Source: Stachybotrys elegans (Eukaryota; Ascomycota; Sordariomycetes; Hypocreales; Stachybotryaceae). From it: a stretch of 64,000 nt of DNA. Within the stretch, counting starts at the first letter, position 1. Each line of letters begins with the position of its first letter. The stretch spans positions 1,674,001 to 1,738,000 of the forward strand of contig JAGPNK010000010.1 in the NCBI GenBank assembly GCA_020746835.1, given 5' to 3'. Below, in pieces: positions 1-13,257 of this stretch. Under the pieces are notes generated by a model. The model was not told the origin of the DNA. It saw nothing but the letters and a program-made list of their open reading frames with translations, and did not search any database. Position numbers and translations under genes: made by a program.

Positions 1-3000
1 AAGCCAATGATACGGCCGGAATATGTGTTGTACGCTGATCTATCTGGCTTTGATGTTCCCAACCTACAACATGGACAAACAATATGTATGATTCATTCGA
101 TCAATTTCATCATGCAACTGTAACGATACGCCCCCATAACCTTCAACAGGCCAGCTTAAGCAGAGCTAGAGCAGGAATAGAGGCCCTTTGCATCACTCAC
201 TCTTTTCTTTGAACCCTGGGTGCTTGGATCAGTATTCTGCCGCGAATCCTGAAACAGTCACCCTATCCAGCCACCACTTTGCTGCAACAGAACACCCAGC
301 TGTAACTCTACACCGTGAGAACCGCAACTCTACACCGCTGTGGCACGGGCACCTGAAACCCCCAGCTCAACACATCAGCCTTACTCATCCCCATTTCACA
401 CATAATCACAATATCGCGCCTAGCCTTGCGACTTCTTCGCCAACAAACCGGCACACCCATAACCGAACCCAGGCCGCGTTACTGCCGAGCTCCCAGCAAA
501 CGCCCTGCCCTGCTTACTCGCCCAGCGCAAAACAACAATGGAATCAAGAGGCGAGGCATACAGAGCCTTGGGTCTGGCCCCCAAGCGGTACTCCGGGTTC
601 CATACTCGGGCTCTCTGAAGCCCTGTTCACCTCATCAGCATGGGCCAACAGGCAGAGAACTGTTTGCTCTTTGCCCGGTGAATTTGTCCGCTTTAGGGCT
701 CCAGAACCACTCCCCAGGGTGGAGGAGGGATGGAGGGGTGGGTATGTGTTGATGGGCGTGTAGAGAGAGAAACATCGTCATATGGATCCCCCATGCTTCC
801 CCTCCTCAGCGATCAGAGGGAGTGTGGTATGCAATAATGCAACAGTGCTATCGACGTCGGTGCCAGGGAAAGAGATGCTGGAGGGCTAGGGCTTACGGTG
901 TGTGCCTTGACATACCGGGTTCCTCCCCCCCTTTCCCGTCTCCCACTCCTCCAGGACGACAGAACGAGCCTGTTGCATGCCACTTCAAAGCGCAGGTGAG
1001 ATGCTAATTACTCCTCAACGAGTTCGGGGGATGGTGGGGAGGGTGTGATGGATCGTCGATACTCCCGCTCACCTACCACCAACGATGCCCATATCGTACC
1101 ATATCCACATGTGTACGCATACATCACTCCCAAGGACAGACGCCGTTTACCCCCTTGGGTGCCACGCCCAACCAAATATAGGAGCCAAGCGCGAGTTTCT
1201 CCTTCTCTTGGCCTAGACGCCTCCCCCTTCGGCAAGTCTACCGCATCCTTTGCGCAGACACCCACGGGGACCACTTATGGACTTCGCTGGCTCCCGTGCC
1301 TCTCCCCGCGTTGGGTTCGATGGTTCACCCACGCCTAAAAGGACAGCCAAGAGGGAAGTTCCGCGCTCTGCGTTTACCAAGCGCTCATCGATTCCGTCTC
1401 TTACTCGCACGCCCCCCCCATGATGTCAGGGTCCCCGAAAAGGAACGGCATGCGTGGTCCAAGGACAGCGAAGCACGGATCATGTTCGCATGGAGAAACG
1501 CTACGGGGCTTTTGGGATGGGATGGGCTGGCAGATCCAGATCCCCTCGGTCACTAACCGGCAGTTGAGGAGGGCAGTTCCCGATTTATATTGTCCTTGCG
1601 GTGAACTCGATGCGGAAAGCGTAGCCCAGGCTTCACACCGGGCAGCGACTCATGCAGGGCATCTAGGCCAGATGTGTTCGCGGCCATACGCTCCGTCTGA
1701 CGCCGCTCATCGGTCCTTTCCTGCCGTGGAAAGGAAAAAAAAAAAAGGCCGCAGCGTCGAGGCTGCGCAGGTTGATGAGGATGACTGTGTGCTTTGTCAT
1801 GGGAATTGTTGGCTCAGCTCGTTTATGTCTGTCTCAGCTTGAGCAGCTAGGCGTCAGTCAGCAATGAACTGCTTCTTTCGTCACTCATACAAGCTTGGGG
1901 CGTGTGTGTCCGATGACGGTCGGTAAACAGTAAGCACTGTCGACTTGGCCAGAGGATATCTCCCCGTCTGCTCCTCTCTCTGACGATTGAGATCCGGGAA
2001 ACAGGGAGCAAAAAGAAGGGAAAAAAAGGCTGGATATGCACAGACTCATGCAGTTTGGGGGTGCGGAGTTGCTCCCCCCCTCCTCGTCACCTCCCAGCCA
2101 TGGGCGGCCTTTGTCTTGGTTTCCATCTCTTGTTGCTCGTCCCCCTCGCACTGCGGCTTTCCTGATGTGGGTGTTGCCGTCTGACATGGAAGAAAAGCGC
2201 ACGCAACATCAATTCCCTTCGCGGGCTAGCGCTTGAATGTTCCCACCGTGTAAGATCTCACCTGCATGGATAGGGTGGAATCTTATAGGGCAGCTGAGGT
2301 CAACCAAGGGCTGTAGGGCGTATTGCGTGTGTAGTCGGACTCGTTGGCTCGGTCTTGATTGTCGTGCTGTGCACAAGGCACAGACGGTTGGTAATGACAT
2401 AAGGGGGGAGCCCCGGTTCGCCCTGTGTTGATGTTGGCTGGTCACCGATGCCTGGCTTCACAGATCTCGCCGGCTCGGCCCCAATAGTATGGCGGAAAAA
2501 ACTGAGAGATTTACTGGCTCGCTCGCGCGGAGAGCCATCTTCATGCAGGTCATCCCGCTAGTCCTGTGACAGGTCATATGTGTGCTCTGTGCAAGGGAAG
2601 ATCACCGCCAGGCCAGCCACTCGAGATATGATCAGGAAGGCCTCGCAAATGAAGCCCAAGCAAAGGTTCCAAGCAGCCAGAGGAAACAATCCATCTAATG
2701 TCTTACCGTCCCCCCCTCTTCCGATTTCCGGTGGTTACATTGGTGAGCGAAGCCCGCCGTGATGTGCAGATGCCACCATCTCAAGCTGAAAGCTGCCACC
2801 TGATGCTCGCGGCCCAGTCACGCAAAAGCGTCATATTGCACGCTACTGCTCTTGGCCAAGCAGATTTGCAAGCGAGACGAGCAAGGCCCTGCCTGGCGTG
2901 GTGCGAGCAGGACAAAGCTGAGCGGAGCACGTTGGCTGACTGCATGCATAACTGGAACCTCTCATGCACACACTCTCTGGGCTTTTGCTGTCGGGCTCTC

Positions 3001-4291
3001 TCCACACCTGTTCCAACGGGGGAGTCGTGGTCTTGGTGATGTATGGACGAGCACCAGGTCACATGGGCGTTTGCTTCTGTAGCCTGTCAGCCCGTAAGCA
3101 AGCCACAGGGCTGCCTTGTGGGGAGAAGGGGGGGTAGTATTGGATGTTGGGACGGAGGAGAAACGGCGATGGTGTTTGCTGCTGGTCAGCCATATATTGT
3201 CGGTGTGTGCCTTGTGCCACAGACGAGATAGTCTGGATTATGTTGGCTGCGTGAGCAGGCTGCCTCTTGGCACATTGATTACCAACTGAGCTGAGGGTGA
3301 GAGGGGCGAGCGGGGAGGCGTGTGGGCAGCAATGTGCGACGCACACTCTTGTCTACTAATGTATGTATGTAGTGCAATGTCATAGGATGCAAGGGTGAGA
3401 TATGTAACAACTGGCCTTCCAATATCCGGAGGACCGGACCCAGCCCGGCATGGGACCGTCGTTGCCATGTCCGAGCCCGGCACGGCCAAGTCGGCCGATT
3501 CGTCCTAGCCCGGGGCAGCAACAGCGTATGGAGCCTTACTAAACGTGCATGTCGCACTCCGTGCCTGTTCCGATGCTTCCGTGCCATCTCCCAAGCGAGC
3601 TTCCTCTACGAGTCAATGCCAAGCGTGCGTATTCCACACAGTCCATGTCCATCCCCTACCCACACGCCCCCAAGGGCTCAATGTCCGAGTAGCATGAGAG
3701 AGGGCATGGAACCCCGGGTCGTCGATTCGGGCATATTCCGGACACTTCAAGGGTGGTTTATTTTGCTGCCTAGTGTTCCTTTATCTCCTCCCTCAGGACG
3801 AAATCCCGGGTGGGTTCATCGGGCTTGCCGTTTCGGAAGACGGGAGCCGCAGAGCACAGGCCCAACTGCAGAGAGCAACGGTATGGCCGAGACACTGTTT
3901 GCCGCTTCCAGCCAGCGCCGTGTGTCCCTGCCATGTGTGTGGGGGGAGGGGGTTGTTCCGAGGTGCATGACGTGAACGTGAAGATCTGCGAATAAGTGCC
4001 AGGAACCTTGGGACATCATCGGTGTTAAGACGGCCGTGAGATTAGTATACCAAAGGGGTGCTGCGCTGCAACTTGCATGTCACTCGATGATCGAGACCAG
4101 ACATGAAACTGCCAAAGACGTCTAGTGGCGGCCGTGGTTATACATCATGTACGCGTATTGTCCGTTCTGGCTTGAATATGTTTACTCTGATACGGAGGTA
4201 GGGCGTAGGGATACGACTCGACTCGTCGCACCCTTGCCATGATGCACGTTGACGCCGGACCAGGGCTATGACTGAGTGCCAGCGGCTATCC
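1..4291. other. gene-free left flank
   Basis: No coding gene can be supported here. The open frames are short and overlap on both strands, as expected by chance in GC-rich DNA, and none shows a recognisable domain, signal peptide or credible exon structure. The stretch lies downstream (3') of the phosphatase gene, whose stop codon is at 4292. Nothing tRNA-like was seen. A first or last exon of a gene mostly outside the window cannot be excluded near base 1. Confidence 0.5.
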
Positions 4292-5687
4292 TCACAGATT
4301 CCCTTCTCTCGGGGCAGCTCGAGGGGGCATGCGGATGCCCATGCGCATGGCCAGACCCTGTTTGGACCCCGACCCAGGAGCTCCCGCAGCGGGCTTGGTC
4401 ACATCGTCGACGCGCGCGCGCTGCAGGGAGAATGCCGGCGTCACCCATAAGCCGCATGTGCACTTGAAGCCCTTCCAGTCGTACCTGCCTACGGCGGCGC
4501 CGCACCGCGCGTTGGGACACAGCAGGCGGCCGTTGAGGGCGCTCTTTTCCAGCTCTCCGCGCATCCAGCTCAGCGGCTCGATGAAGTGGTGCGGGCAGGC
4601 GGACGAGGGAGAGGTGGGCGAGGAAGGATCGGAGGGTGATTTGTGGTCTATGATGAAGGGCGAGGAGGCTAGGGTGCGGCGACACTTCTTACAGCGCAGG
4701 CTCAAGGACGTGTCCTCGGAGTGTGGCCTGGCGTGCTCATCCTCGAAGCGCAGACGCGAAGGAGCCATGCCCACGGCGAGGTTCTCCTCGACCTCGCGCT
4801 GGTAGGCCCAGCGCTGGTACAGATGGTGCCCCTCGACGTCGGAAGGGCACTCCATCTCCCACCAGAGGCGCAGCTGGTCCATGAAGCCGGGGTTGGGCTC
4901 TGCCATGGGGCGGGAGCAGCGGACAAGATCCAGGGCAGCCTGGACGGCCTCCTGGGCAGACTCCTTGCGCGGCCGGGATGGCGTGACGGTGTCGAAGCGC
5001 GCGGGATACCGCCATAGTAGGTAGGCGACAACGACTGCGGCGGAGCGTGACTTGCCCGCCATGCAGTGAACAAAGACACCCCCCTTGGTTTTGGGAGGAT
5101 CAGTAATCTTCAACCCCTCGAGACCGGCCTCGACGGTCTCCTCAGCAGCAGCAGCAACAGCTGAGGGTGATGACGATGCATCAACCGCGGGGGCGGCAGC
5201 GTCATGCTCACTGGGAGGGTCAGTGGGCGCTTCTTGGCCCTGGAGGCCCTGGTGGATGAACTTGACGGCCTGGGGCAGCTCGACGAGGAGATTGGTGTCG
5301 TCGACGTCGTCAATATCTACAGTCATGTGACGGAACCCGCTGCCATACTGGTGCCAGGGCTCATCTTTAAAGTTCTTGAGGCTGGAGGGGTTGAAGCCAA
5401 CGACAGAGAGGACGTGGGTAATGTTGCGGTCCTTGAGGGCGTCGGAGCGACGCAATGCCCAGAGTCTGCAACGTCTGGTTAGCCAAATGCCCTACAAGAT
5501 ATCGCATGTAAGGACGGGATACGGGGGAGTGGGATGGGGCGTAAGGGGGACGGGCAAGTGAGCAGCCGGCATTCCCCCTATGGCAGCACGGCTTTGCCGC
5601 TTCTTGTTTGGGCGGCCATTCTTACCCTCCTATGTAGAGCTCATCTTCGCCCTGGACCCGACTCAGCGCCATGTCGACAACGCTCAT
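4292..5687 (-). CDS. YVH1: YVH1-type dual-specificity protein phosphatase (DUSP12 family)
   Basis: Two exons: 5687-5626 and 5465-4292, with a 160-nt intron (5466-5625, GTAAGA...TGCAG). The product is 411 aa. The N-terminus carries the family hallmark (MALSRV..., then ELYIGGLWALRRSD) that leads into the DSP fold. The catalytic loop HCMAGKSRS (Cys155, Arg161) fits the HCxxGxxRS consensus. The C-terminal third has the YVH1 zinc-binding domain: CKKC, a His pair, then CPNARC and CTC. Yeast Yvh1 removes Mrt4 from pre-60S ribosomes through this domain, so a role in 60S maturation is expected by homology. An Ala/Ser/Pro-rich insert of about 50 residues lies just before the catalytic loop. Translation could start at 5687 or at the second Met (5672), which matches the usual family start. 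The frame also stays open upstream to about 5880 without another ATG. Confidence 0.9.
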
Positions 5688-8600
5688 CTTGAGGGCGTGC
5701 AACTCCTCAGGCGGTAGGTGGTTGCCAAGCTGCTCCCACTGGCGCAGCTTCTGGTGATTGCCGCAGCCTCTGCCGGCGCCGTCGTCCTCGTCGTCGTAGT
5801 AGTAGTAGGTCTGGGGGAGCGACGCCAGGATGTCAATGAAACGGGCCTCTCTCTGTCTGGTTACGTATTGCTACCGAGGCCAACAGGATGGCAAGCGGGA
5901 CCGGGATTTCCCTTCTGCTATAGGGCTGGCAGGGGAAAAGGAGGGGGGGGAGGATGTCGAAAAGATGGGATGGATGGATGGCTTGGCCGCGCCACTGATC
6001 GCCCCGGAGAAGATGAAGAAGCAGAAGGAGGGGAGGATGGGGGAAAATAGAAAGCCGATCCCTTTCGGATGCGTATTCGGATCCAAGCGATTCTTGAATT
6101 TCGGGATGGACAATCGGTCACCTCGTCTGCCTGATTTTCCCATGATACAAAATAAATTTCGGCATTTGGGAAGGGGGGTTTTCTTGCCCCCGCGAATGCT
6201 CTGCACCGCCACAGATCTGCCTTTCCGCCCCCCCGCCAATGTTTCAAAATTTGTTTCCCTGCAAAACCTTATCTTAGTAATCACCTGTGGCGCGCAAACA
6301 TACGCGTCTTCTGAGGCTGGGGGGGCCAGCAGGGCCGGTGATATTTTACCTTTTCCCTTGCACAAGAGACGACGCCACGCAAGACAAGAAGTTTCAGCTT
6401 TACAACCAAGTTCAGCTTTGCCTACTACGTCTGCCCTGCCTTGCAGCAGCGCCGGTTACCCGTACCTTGTCTGGCTGACGGCGCGCCCTACGCCACCCTT
6501 TTTGCGCAGAGGATGGGCATGGTTATTCCCCCCATCACCGAGAGTTGTTGCTGTTTGCGTATGGCCCTATGCTAACTAACCAGGCAATAAGACTCGTTGG
6601 CTTTTCCGAGGACTTGCACTTCACGTCCCCCTCCCAGGGCTGACTCTACACGCCCCCCGGTCGGTCCTCCTCCCTGCTGCCCTTGGCGTGGCGCACTCGA
6701 GCTGAGGGTTCGGCTGCATCAAGAAACAAGAAGGACGACTCACATCTTGCCTGGTTCGACATGATTACCCTGAGTTGCACAAGGAGATTGTCTAGACCGC
6801 AACCCTCCACCCCTTCTCTTAGCCCAGGGCCAACCGCACCCCTCCCAGAAGCCCCTTCTCTGCTCTGGATATCGTGATCCAGTACTGCCATCGATATAGC
6901 GGTCTGTCATGTTTCCCCCCCCCAATCTATTCCGCCCGCCGTGGTGGGGCTTTCCCTACGCAGCCCATCGCCCAAGTCATGTAGGGCCGTGGGTTTGGCT
7001 CGCCTTGTCACACGTCTGACACGTTTGGCCTTTGGGGATCTGGACAAGATGACTCGCTCTTCCCAGCACCAAGGCAGCCCACGGTCCGCGAGTCCCCGTC
7101 CATGGCACCGGTCCGTGTTGGTCCCTCTCTCTCTCTGCTGGCGTCATGACCTGAACCGCAACCAACCTACCTGTAACACGCCCCCCTTCCCTATCTATGG
7201 CAACGTGTGCTATGCATGCACGAGTAAGTTTCCCCGGCGCCAGCAGACCTCCCACGCTGCCAGCTCGTGTCTTCGACCCGTCTGTAATTCTCCGAAACAG
7301 GCTGGCCCGGTCGCTAGCCCGTTGCTTTCTTTTGCAGGCGCCTTTGTACGTGTCAGCTGCTGGCGCCACCCCGCCCAAACATACGATGCATGCTCCCTGA
7401 CGTGATCGCCATGGACGACAAAGAACCAAAACGCCCGCCGCCCGCCGTGTAAGATTAATTTACGGTAGCCGTCGACAAGCTCTCGCTGCACCTGTCCGTC
7501 GACCAGCCTACGTTTCCGGGACGGTGCCCCTCCTCTCACACCACTACTATTGACGCCATGATCATGATAACAGTAGAGAAGTTGCATGAAGTACCTTGGC
7601 GCCCTCTCTCTCCCTCTCCCTCTTTCTCTTACACCCGGCCATGGAGGGGGCGTCTTCTGCGCTTCCATGATGTGTGTGCGCCCAACCCCCCCAGCCCAGA
7701 CGGGCGCAACGCCAGCCAGGGGTTTCAGCCCGACTAGAAACAGGCTTGCCTCTTCTTTTTCTTCCTTCTCCCTCTGCCGGCAACAACGGCAACACACACG
7801 GAAAGTGACAGGAGTCCAGCGCCAAGGCCGACAAGAGCCCAGGTCCAAAGGAGCCTCGTGGTAGTGGGGGTAAGCCGTCCTCAGCCGCAGACCAACAACA
7901 TGGCGTACTGCATCCATCAGAGAGCCTAGCCTGGGGCCTTTTTTACTCCCTCTCTTCTTCCTCATGTTGGCCTATGGGAGAGGAAGCCGGGGAGGCCATG
8001 ACCAACAGAATGGGAGTCCAAGCGCCTCCGTCTTACCCTTTGACAAACATGTTTGTCCCTGCTCACTGTCCAGAATCGACAAGTCGTGCAAGTAGCGCAT
8101 GGCATACCTGAACTGGGTTGGGTTGGGGGCTAGGCTGTCTTTTCCCCCCATCGCTCTGCATTGCGGCCGCCGGGCGAAAAGCAAAACCAAAGAAAAGAAG
8201 AGAGGACGACATGTTGTTCCTTCTTGGCGTAATACAGAATGGACTTTGGGAGAATGGGTATGCGCATGCGCAGACCCCTCACCAATGTGCAAAAAGACGG
8301 CATGGCTTTCCCACCATGTCATGGCATTATTGGCTGGAAGAATGCCGTGGACGAGGGTGAGGGGGTGAAGACAAGGGTGTTTGTTGTATGATGATTTTCT
8401 TCCTTTTCCGGAATTCGTTTCATTCATTCATGTCACTCACTACCTAGATTTCCTATGCTAACTAATTAAGAAACAAGCAAAACAAACCAAACATGCAAGG
8501 CGTGTTTTGTGTATATGCATGTGCGTGCACCTTGTGCGCAGCCAGCCCATACAGACGACAGCCTCTTCCGCCCATGACGATGCGCTGCAACCGTCCAGAT

Positions 8601-9262
8601 GCCTATCGATTCCTATCGTGGGGTATAACCTCCCGCTGAAAAAGCAGCCTTTGCACGTCTCCTCCCATGTCTTGTGCGTTTTGCCCTGCTCGTTTTTTTC
8701 GCATCATCTCGTCTGCTCCGACCGTCTCGGAGATGCAGTAAAGTAAAGAGAATAAGGATAACAGCGTACCACGAGGTAAGAATGGGGCAAGTAATGATGG
8801 AAAAGAAGTATAAAAAAATGCACCACAAATAGGCAGTTTGAATAAAGATGAGAAAGAGAAGCCTTGTCCTCTACCCGCGAAACGCCATGAGATGAAACCT
8901 GGTTTGTCGTAATCTTCGTCCCCGTTTAAAACGCCTCGATTCTTTTTGTTCGCAAAAGTTCCCGCGTGCACATGCTTATGCGCGTGCATGGCGCAGACGC
9001 AGTCTGCACGCTGCTGCACATTTCCTTCTTTCTTTCTCGCTGGCACGCGCACGCACACACACGCTGCAATCAGGCTGCATAAGGTGCTGCTGCATGTTGC
9101 AGGTTGCATGGTCGCACAGATGCCCAACAATCACCAGAAAATAAAAACAAGAAAGAAAGAAAAAATATAGCCTTTCTTCACAAGCCAAGGTCGAGGTCGG
9201 GCTGGGTCCGCTCTCCCTCTTCTTTTCTTTTGTTTTCTTTTACTTCCGTCTGCTGGCCGCCG
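5688..9262. other. intergenic region without supported gene
   Basis: This lies upstream of the phosphatase and downstream of the zinc-finger gene. The reading frame of phosphatase exon 1 continues open upstream to a TAG near 5880 but has no ATG, so it is probably 5' leader. The remainder is pyrimidine-rich tracts and short chance frames. A CA/CG-rich stretch at 9040-9065 and A-rich DNA at 9130-9165 lie beyond the zinc-finger stop and would fit a 3' UTR. No RNA gene was seen. Confidence 0.45.
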
Positions 9263-11568
9263 TTACCTAGGCGTCGGGTCCTCCTCAAGCATGCAGGCAT
9301 TCTCCAGCATATTGGTCCACTTGCCGCTGGTGCCTGCGTGGCTGTGCTTGAGGTGCTGGCGGAAGTGATCGGCACGGTAGAACTTCTTGGCCGAGTTGCA
9401 CTCTCCAAACTTGTGCACCTCCTGGAGGTGGCGGATGCGCTCCTCCCAGTCCTGGTCGGTGGCGATCCTCGGGGCCAAGCCGCCGCTCAGCGCGCCCGTC
9501 CCAGGGCCGCGTCCCGAACGCGTGAAGTCGTCGCCGCAGTAGCCACACGTGTCGGCCTCTCCCGGCCGCGTGGTCGAGTCGTGGAAGGCGCGCGTCGTGA
9601 AGCCCATGAGTGCCGAGCACGACCACGAGTGGCGCCGTACGTGCAGCGAGTTCTGGTGGCGCTCCGCCTCGTTCTTGTTCTTGAACCTATTGCCGCAGAA
9701 GGAGCATTCATACTGCTTCTCGGCTTCGTGTGCGCTATAGCATCTTGGTTAGCCTTGTCCTTTCGTATATATTCGTATATGGACATATGATTCGTAGCCG
9801 CGGCACCGACCCAGCAGTGCATGCACGCTCGCCCGCTCATTTCGGGTTCCCTCGTATTTGCCCACCCCCCGACAAGTTGCACACACGTCTGAGGTAAGCG
9901 AGCAGGGCCCTTGTGTGTCCCCATTCTTGCTCGCGCCTCGTTCTTGCAGGTGACCGGGGGGGACATAGGTCAGACCCTGGCAAGCGTGGTGCAACGGTGC
10001 GGGGATCCAAGATAGCTGAACGGAAGGGTACGGCCATGCGGGAAGAAGCGGGCAGGAATCGATGAGGGGAATTTGGAAAAGAGAATAATGATGACAAAAA
10101 AAAAAAAGAAAAAAGAAAAAACAATTCAACCAAATGAGCGATTGGCTTACCTTAATTCTTCAGCCGTCTCGAATTTCTTGGGCTTCTTGGGACAGCATTC
10201 GCACATGAAAAAGTCCTTGAACTTGGACCCTCCAGGTCTTTGCACCTCGTTGATCTTCCTTGGGCTCGCGGCAGAGACGTTGCGGGAGTGGACAGGCGCT
10301 CGGCTGATCGAGGCCCGGGGACTCGGGTTCAGCGAGATGGGCGTGTTGTAGGGCGAGTGGCACGAGGTGGGCGACAGACCACCTGGGGAGAAGCCGCCGG
10401 GCGACCTGCGTCCGTAGGAGCTGGGAGCGGTGATGATGGTGGTGTTGACACCCATGGAGGGGGGAGGCGCCGTGGACATGAAGGAGCTGGATCGCGATAT
10501 CGACATGGAGAGGGCGGATCCATGGGGTGCGGTAGATAGACGGGGCGTAGGCGAAGCTCGGGGAGGTCCATCGCGGCGGCGAGTCAGTTCGCTAAAGCTA
10601 GTTGCATCAGACATCATGTGGTCCTCTGGGCTATGGGCCCTGCGCTTCTGGCTGGTGGTAGAGTAAGCGTCCTCGACACGTCTCTTGAGGGACGAGGTGT
10701 CGTCCATGTCCATGTCCTCGGCGGCGCCGTACTCGAAGCTGCCCTGGGTAGAGGTGGCATCGTCGCTGTTGTTGCGTCGTCGGTGTCGCGGGGAGTGGTC
10801 GGGGTCGGACATGTCGCTGCTGAAGGGGTGGTGGTCGGCCTGGCTGTGGCGGAAGGGGCCGCCAACCTGGGGAGACAGAGCCGAGGCCGAGTGGACGGGC
10901 GTGTCGGGGTAGCGAGCCGAGTCGAGAGGGCGGCTGTGGAAAGGCAGAGCCAGGGGAGGGTACGGCCTCGAGGCGGAGGAGGAGGAGGGCGACGAGTCGG
11001 AGCGGCCCAGAGGGCTTTGGCCAAGGCTGAGGCCCTGGGTCAGGCTGGGCTTGTCGAGGCCGCGCATCGGGTTGAGCTTGGCCTTCATGCTGTTGCCGTG
11101 GATGTCGGCGGGCTGCTGCCACAGAGGGGCGCTGAACTGATGCCTGGTCTGCATGGGAGGGAACTTGGAGGCCAAGGGATCGCGGGAGCCGGCGGACATG
11201 CTGGAGTAGCCATCGTCGTGGGTGTCAAAGGGACGGGCCTTGTAGTGAGGACGGTCGTCGATGGAGCCGTAGTCGCTGTGGGAGGACGAGGAGGGAAAGG
11301 AGCTGTACCGGTCCTTGTGGGTGTGCATGTCGCTGGGGTGCGGGCGGTGCTGGACACGAGGCGGTGCGTTGCCCAGAGGGTAGTTGGGAGGCGGCAGAGG
11401 CGGCGGGACGTAGGAGGAGTGCGAGTCGGAGCCAGGAATCTTCATGGCAACGCTGCGGCTCATGGACGAGGAATCGTGGTCATGGCTTGCTCCGAAGGGG
11501 TGGCCTGGGTTGGATATTATACGCGGCAGCGCAGCGGGCTGCTCGCGGTACGAAGTGGCAAATGCCAT
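9263..11568 (-). CDS. C2H2 zinc-finger protein, putative transcription factor
   Basis: Two exons: 11568-10151 and 9734-9263, with a 416-nt intron (9735-10150, GTAAGC...CTATAG). The predicted product is 629 aa. The first ~450 residues are low-complexity, rich in Ser, Pro, His and Asp, with acidic patches, as in fungal activator regions. All zinc ligands lie at the C-terminus: a CECC motif with its His just across the intron, a textbook C-x2-C-x12-H-x4-H finger (CSFCGNRF...), a CGYC finger with a long spacer ending in HLQEVH, and a last finger ending in HLKHSH. The final ~150 residues look strongly constrained, so nuclear DNA binding is likely. I recognise the general style of a conserved ascomycete C2H2 protein but not a named orthologue. 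The in-frame splice reads E-L-S-A-H-E-A-E-K, which continues the finger. The upstream leader is long and repeat-rich. Confidence 0.85.
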
Positions 11569-11600
11569 GATGGCGAACGCGTGTCTGGATGTGGGGGGTG

Positions 11601-11627
11601 GTTGTTGCTGTTGCTGTTGCTGTTGCT
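11601..11627. repeat. GTTGCT hexanucleotide microsatellite
   Basis: About four copies of GTTGCT lie 33-59 bases upstream of the C2H2 start codon, so they are in the presumed 5' leader and not in coding sequence. The complementary strand reads CAGCAA/CAA. Confidence 0.8.
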
Positions 11628-12148
11628 TCTCTAGGTGTCTTGTTCCTGGGCCAGCTGAGGAGGGATACCGAGGAAGCTGAAGGTTAGCCCGCCAGTGCCG
11701 TCATAGGATGGGCGGCGAGGTGACGAAGAGTAAGTAGGGGAAACGGGATTGTCGAATTGTGCAGAGCCGACAGGCAAGAAGGGGATCTGGGATCTGGGAT
11801 CTTGGATCCTGTCTCGGCTAGGGCGTGTGCAACGTGTCAAGTGGTGGTGTGCAGCTTCCAGCAACAACAAGAAACAATTGTGGCGATGAGGGAGGGAGGG
11901 ATCGATCTCGGTGTTGCCGTCGCTTCGCTTGTTTTGTTCTGTGTCTCCACGGCAAGTGTCATGCAATACACTAGCAAATACGCTCCTCGGAGAAAGCAGA
12001 AAAAAAAGGGAGAAGAAAGGGAGGGAGATGCCAGCTGAAAGAAAAACAAGACGAGAAAGAAGAAGAAGAAAATATGGCAGTCAAGTAAGCAAAAGGAACC
12101 AGCTGCGAAATCCTACAATCTAGGTTGGTGGAAGTCGCTGTTTCTCTT

Positions 12149-12170
12149 GCTGCTGCTGCTGCTGCTGCTG
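12149..12170. repeat. GCT trinucleotide repeat
   Basis: A run of about seven GCT units in non-coding DNA upstream of the C2H2 gene. Confidence 0.85.
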
Positions 12171-13239
12171 GCTCGTCGTGCCTTTTGGGCTTGCTGGAGC
12201 ATGCAAAAAGTAAACAACCCAGGCTAGCGGAATGGAGCCATGCAATGCGATGCAATGGGCGAGGTCGTGGTTTGGGGTCGAATCCTTCGTGGGCGTTTGC
12301 CAGCTGTCTGGTCAGATGACGAGAGCCCTCTCTTGCTGTGTCTGTATGTCTTTTTTCTTTTCTTCTTCCTTTCTTTTTCTAGCCCTTGATGCGTTTGCTA
12401 ACTTCCCAATGCCTTGTCTCAGCTCTATAGAGGTGTGATCTCTCGCTGCTGCTGATATATGCTGGGAGGTGTTGATGTTGATGTTGGTGATGATGTTGTT
12501 TCGGGTTCCTCCTCCCCAATGACCATTGGCTTCTTCCTGGGATACTGCTTACACTTGGGCTATGAAGACGTGCAAGACGTGCGATAGAACAAGTGTAGGC
12601 GAGACGGCGAAGCCAAGAAGAGGCAGGGGAAGACGGGTTGGAGGAGAGTGACGGGAAAGATGCAGGTAGAGATGTACGGGACAGAGGGAGTTGAAGTAAT
12701 AGCAGAAGAGAGCGAGTGAGCAGGGTAAAAAAAGGCCCCAAAGACGGCGTATAACCTGGTCAAGAGACAAGTAGGACCCACCAACCCTCAGCAGGGGTGG
12801 ATGGGGTGGGATGGAGCGTACGGGGGGTGCGGATAAGGCCGAGCAGATTGATGAACCTGGTGAAATTCGCAGCCAAGAGATGCTTAGCGTAGACACCCCG
12901 ACCCAGGGAGGGGAGGAAGAGCGGGAGCAGGGGCAGCAGGTCCATGGCAGTCGGTCAGTCATATCATCCATCACCTGTTGTATGTTGTATATTTTACTCG
13001 AGCAGCGCACACACAGCCGTACAAGCAAACATACAAGTACGCACAACAAGCACACCACCCGCCTCGTTACATACAAGCCCTCCATTTACTCTCTCCACAC
13101 CCGCCCCACCCCCTCCTTCCCGCACACCCTCCCTCCCTCCCTCCCTTCTTGTCGTCAGGCTTAGCGTGCTGGTGAGTGGCCCTAGTAGGGGGGGTCCATC
13201 GAGAGGGGCGACAAGCAGAAGAAGGAAAGAGAGGGAGAA

Positions 13240-13257
13240 GGGGGGGGGGGGGGGGGG
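13240..13257. repeat. G18 homopolymer
   Basis: Eighteen consecutive G on the plus strand in non-coding DNA. Length is uncertain because such runs are prone to slippage and sequencing error. Confidence 0.8.

Larger units (their letters stand above)
11569..12260 (-). promoter_or_regulatory. probable long 5' leader/proximal promoter of the C2H2 gene
   Basis: Immediately upstream of the zinc-finger start there is a GTTGCT hexamer repeat, a short GGGATCT tandem (11783-11810), a purine-rich tract on the plus strand (about 12037-12072, pyrimidine-rich on the gene's strand) and a GCT run (12149-12170). CT-rich leaders are typical of fungal genes. No upstream coding exon can be supported. The exact transcription start cannot be seen. 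Confidence 0.35.

Noticed and set aside
12240..12310. Possible tRNA near GGTCGAATCC
   Set aside because: The T-loop lacks the invariant TT, and no cloverleaf can be drawn.
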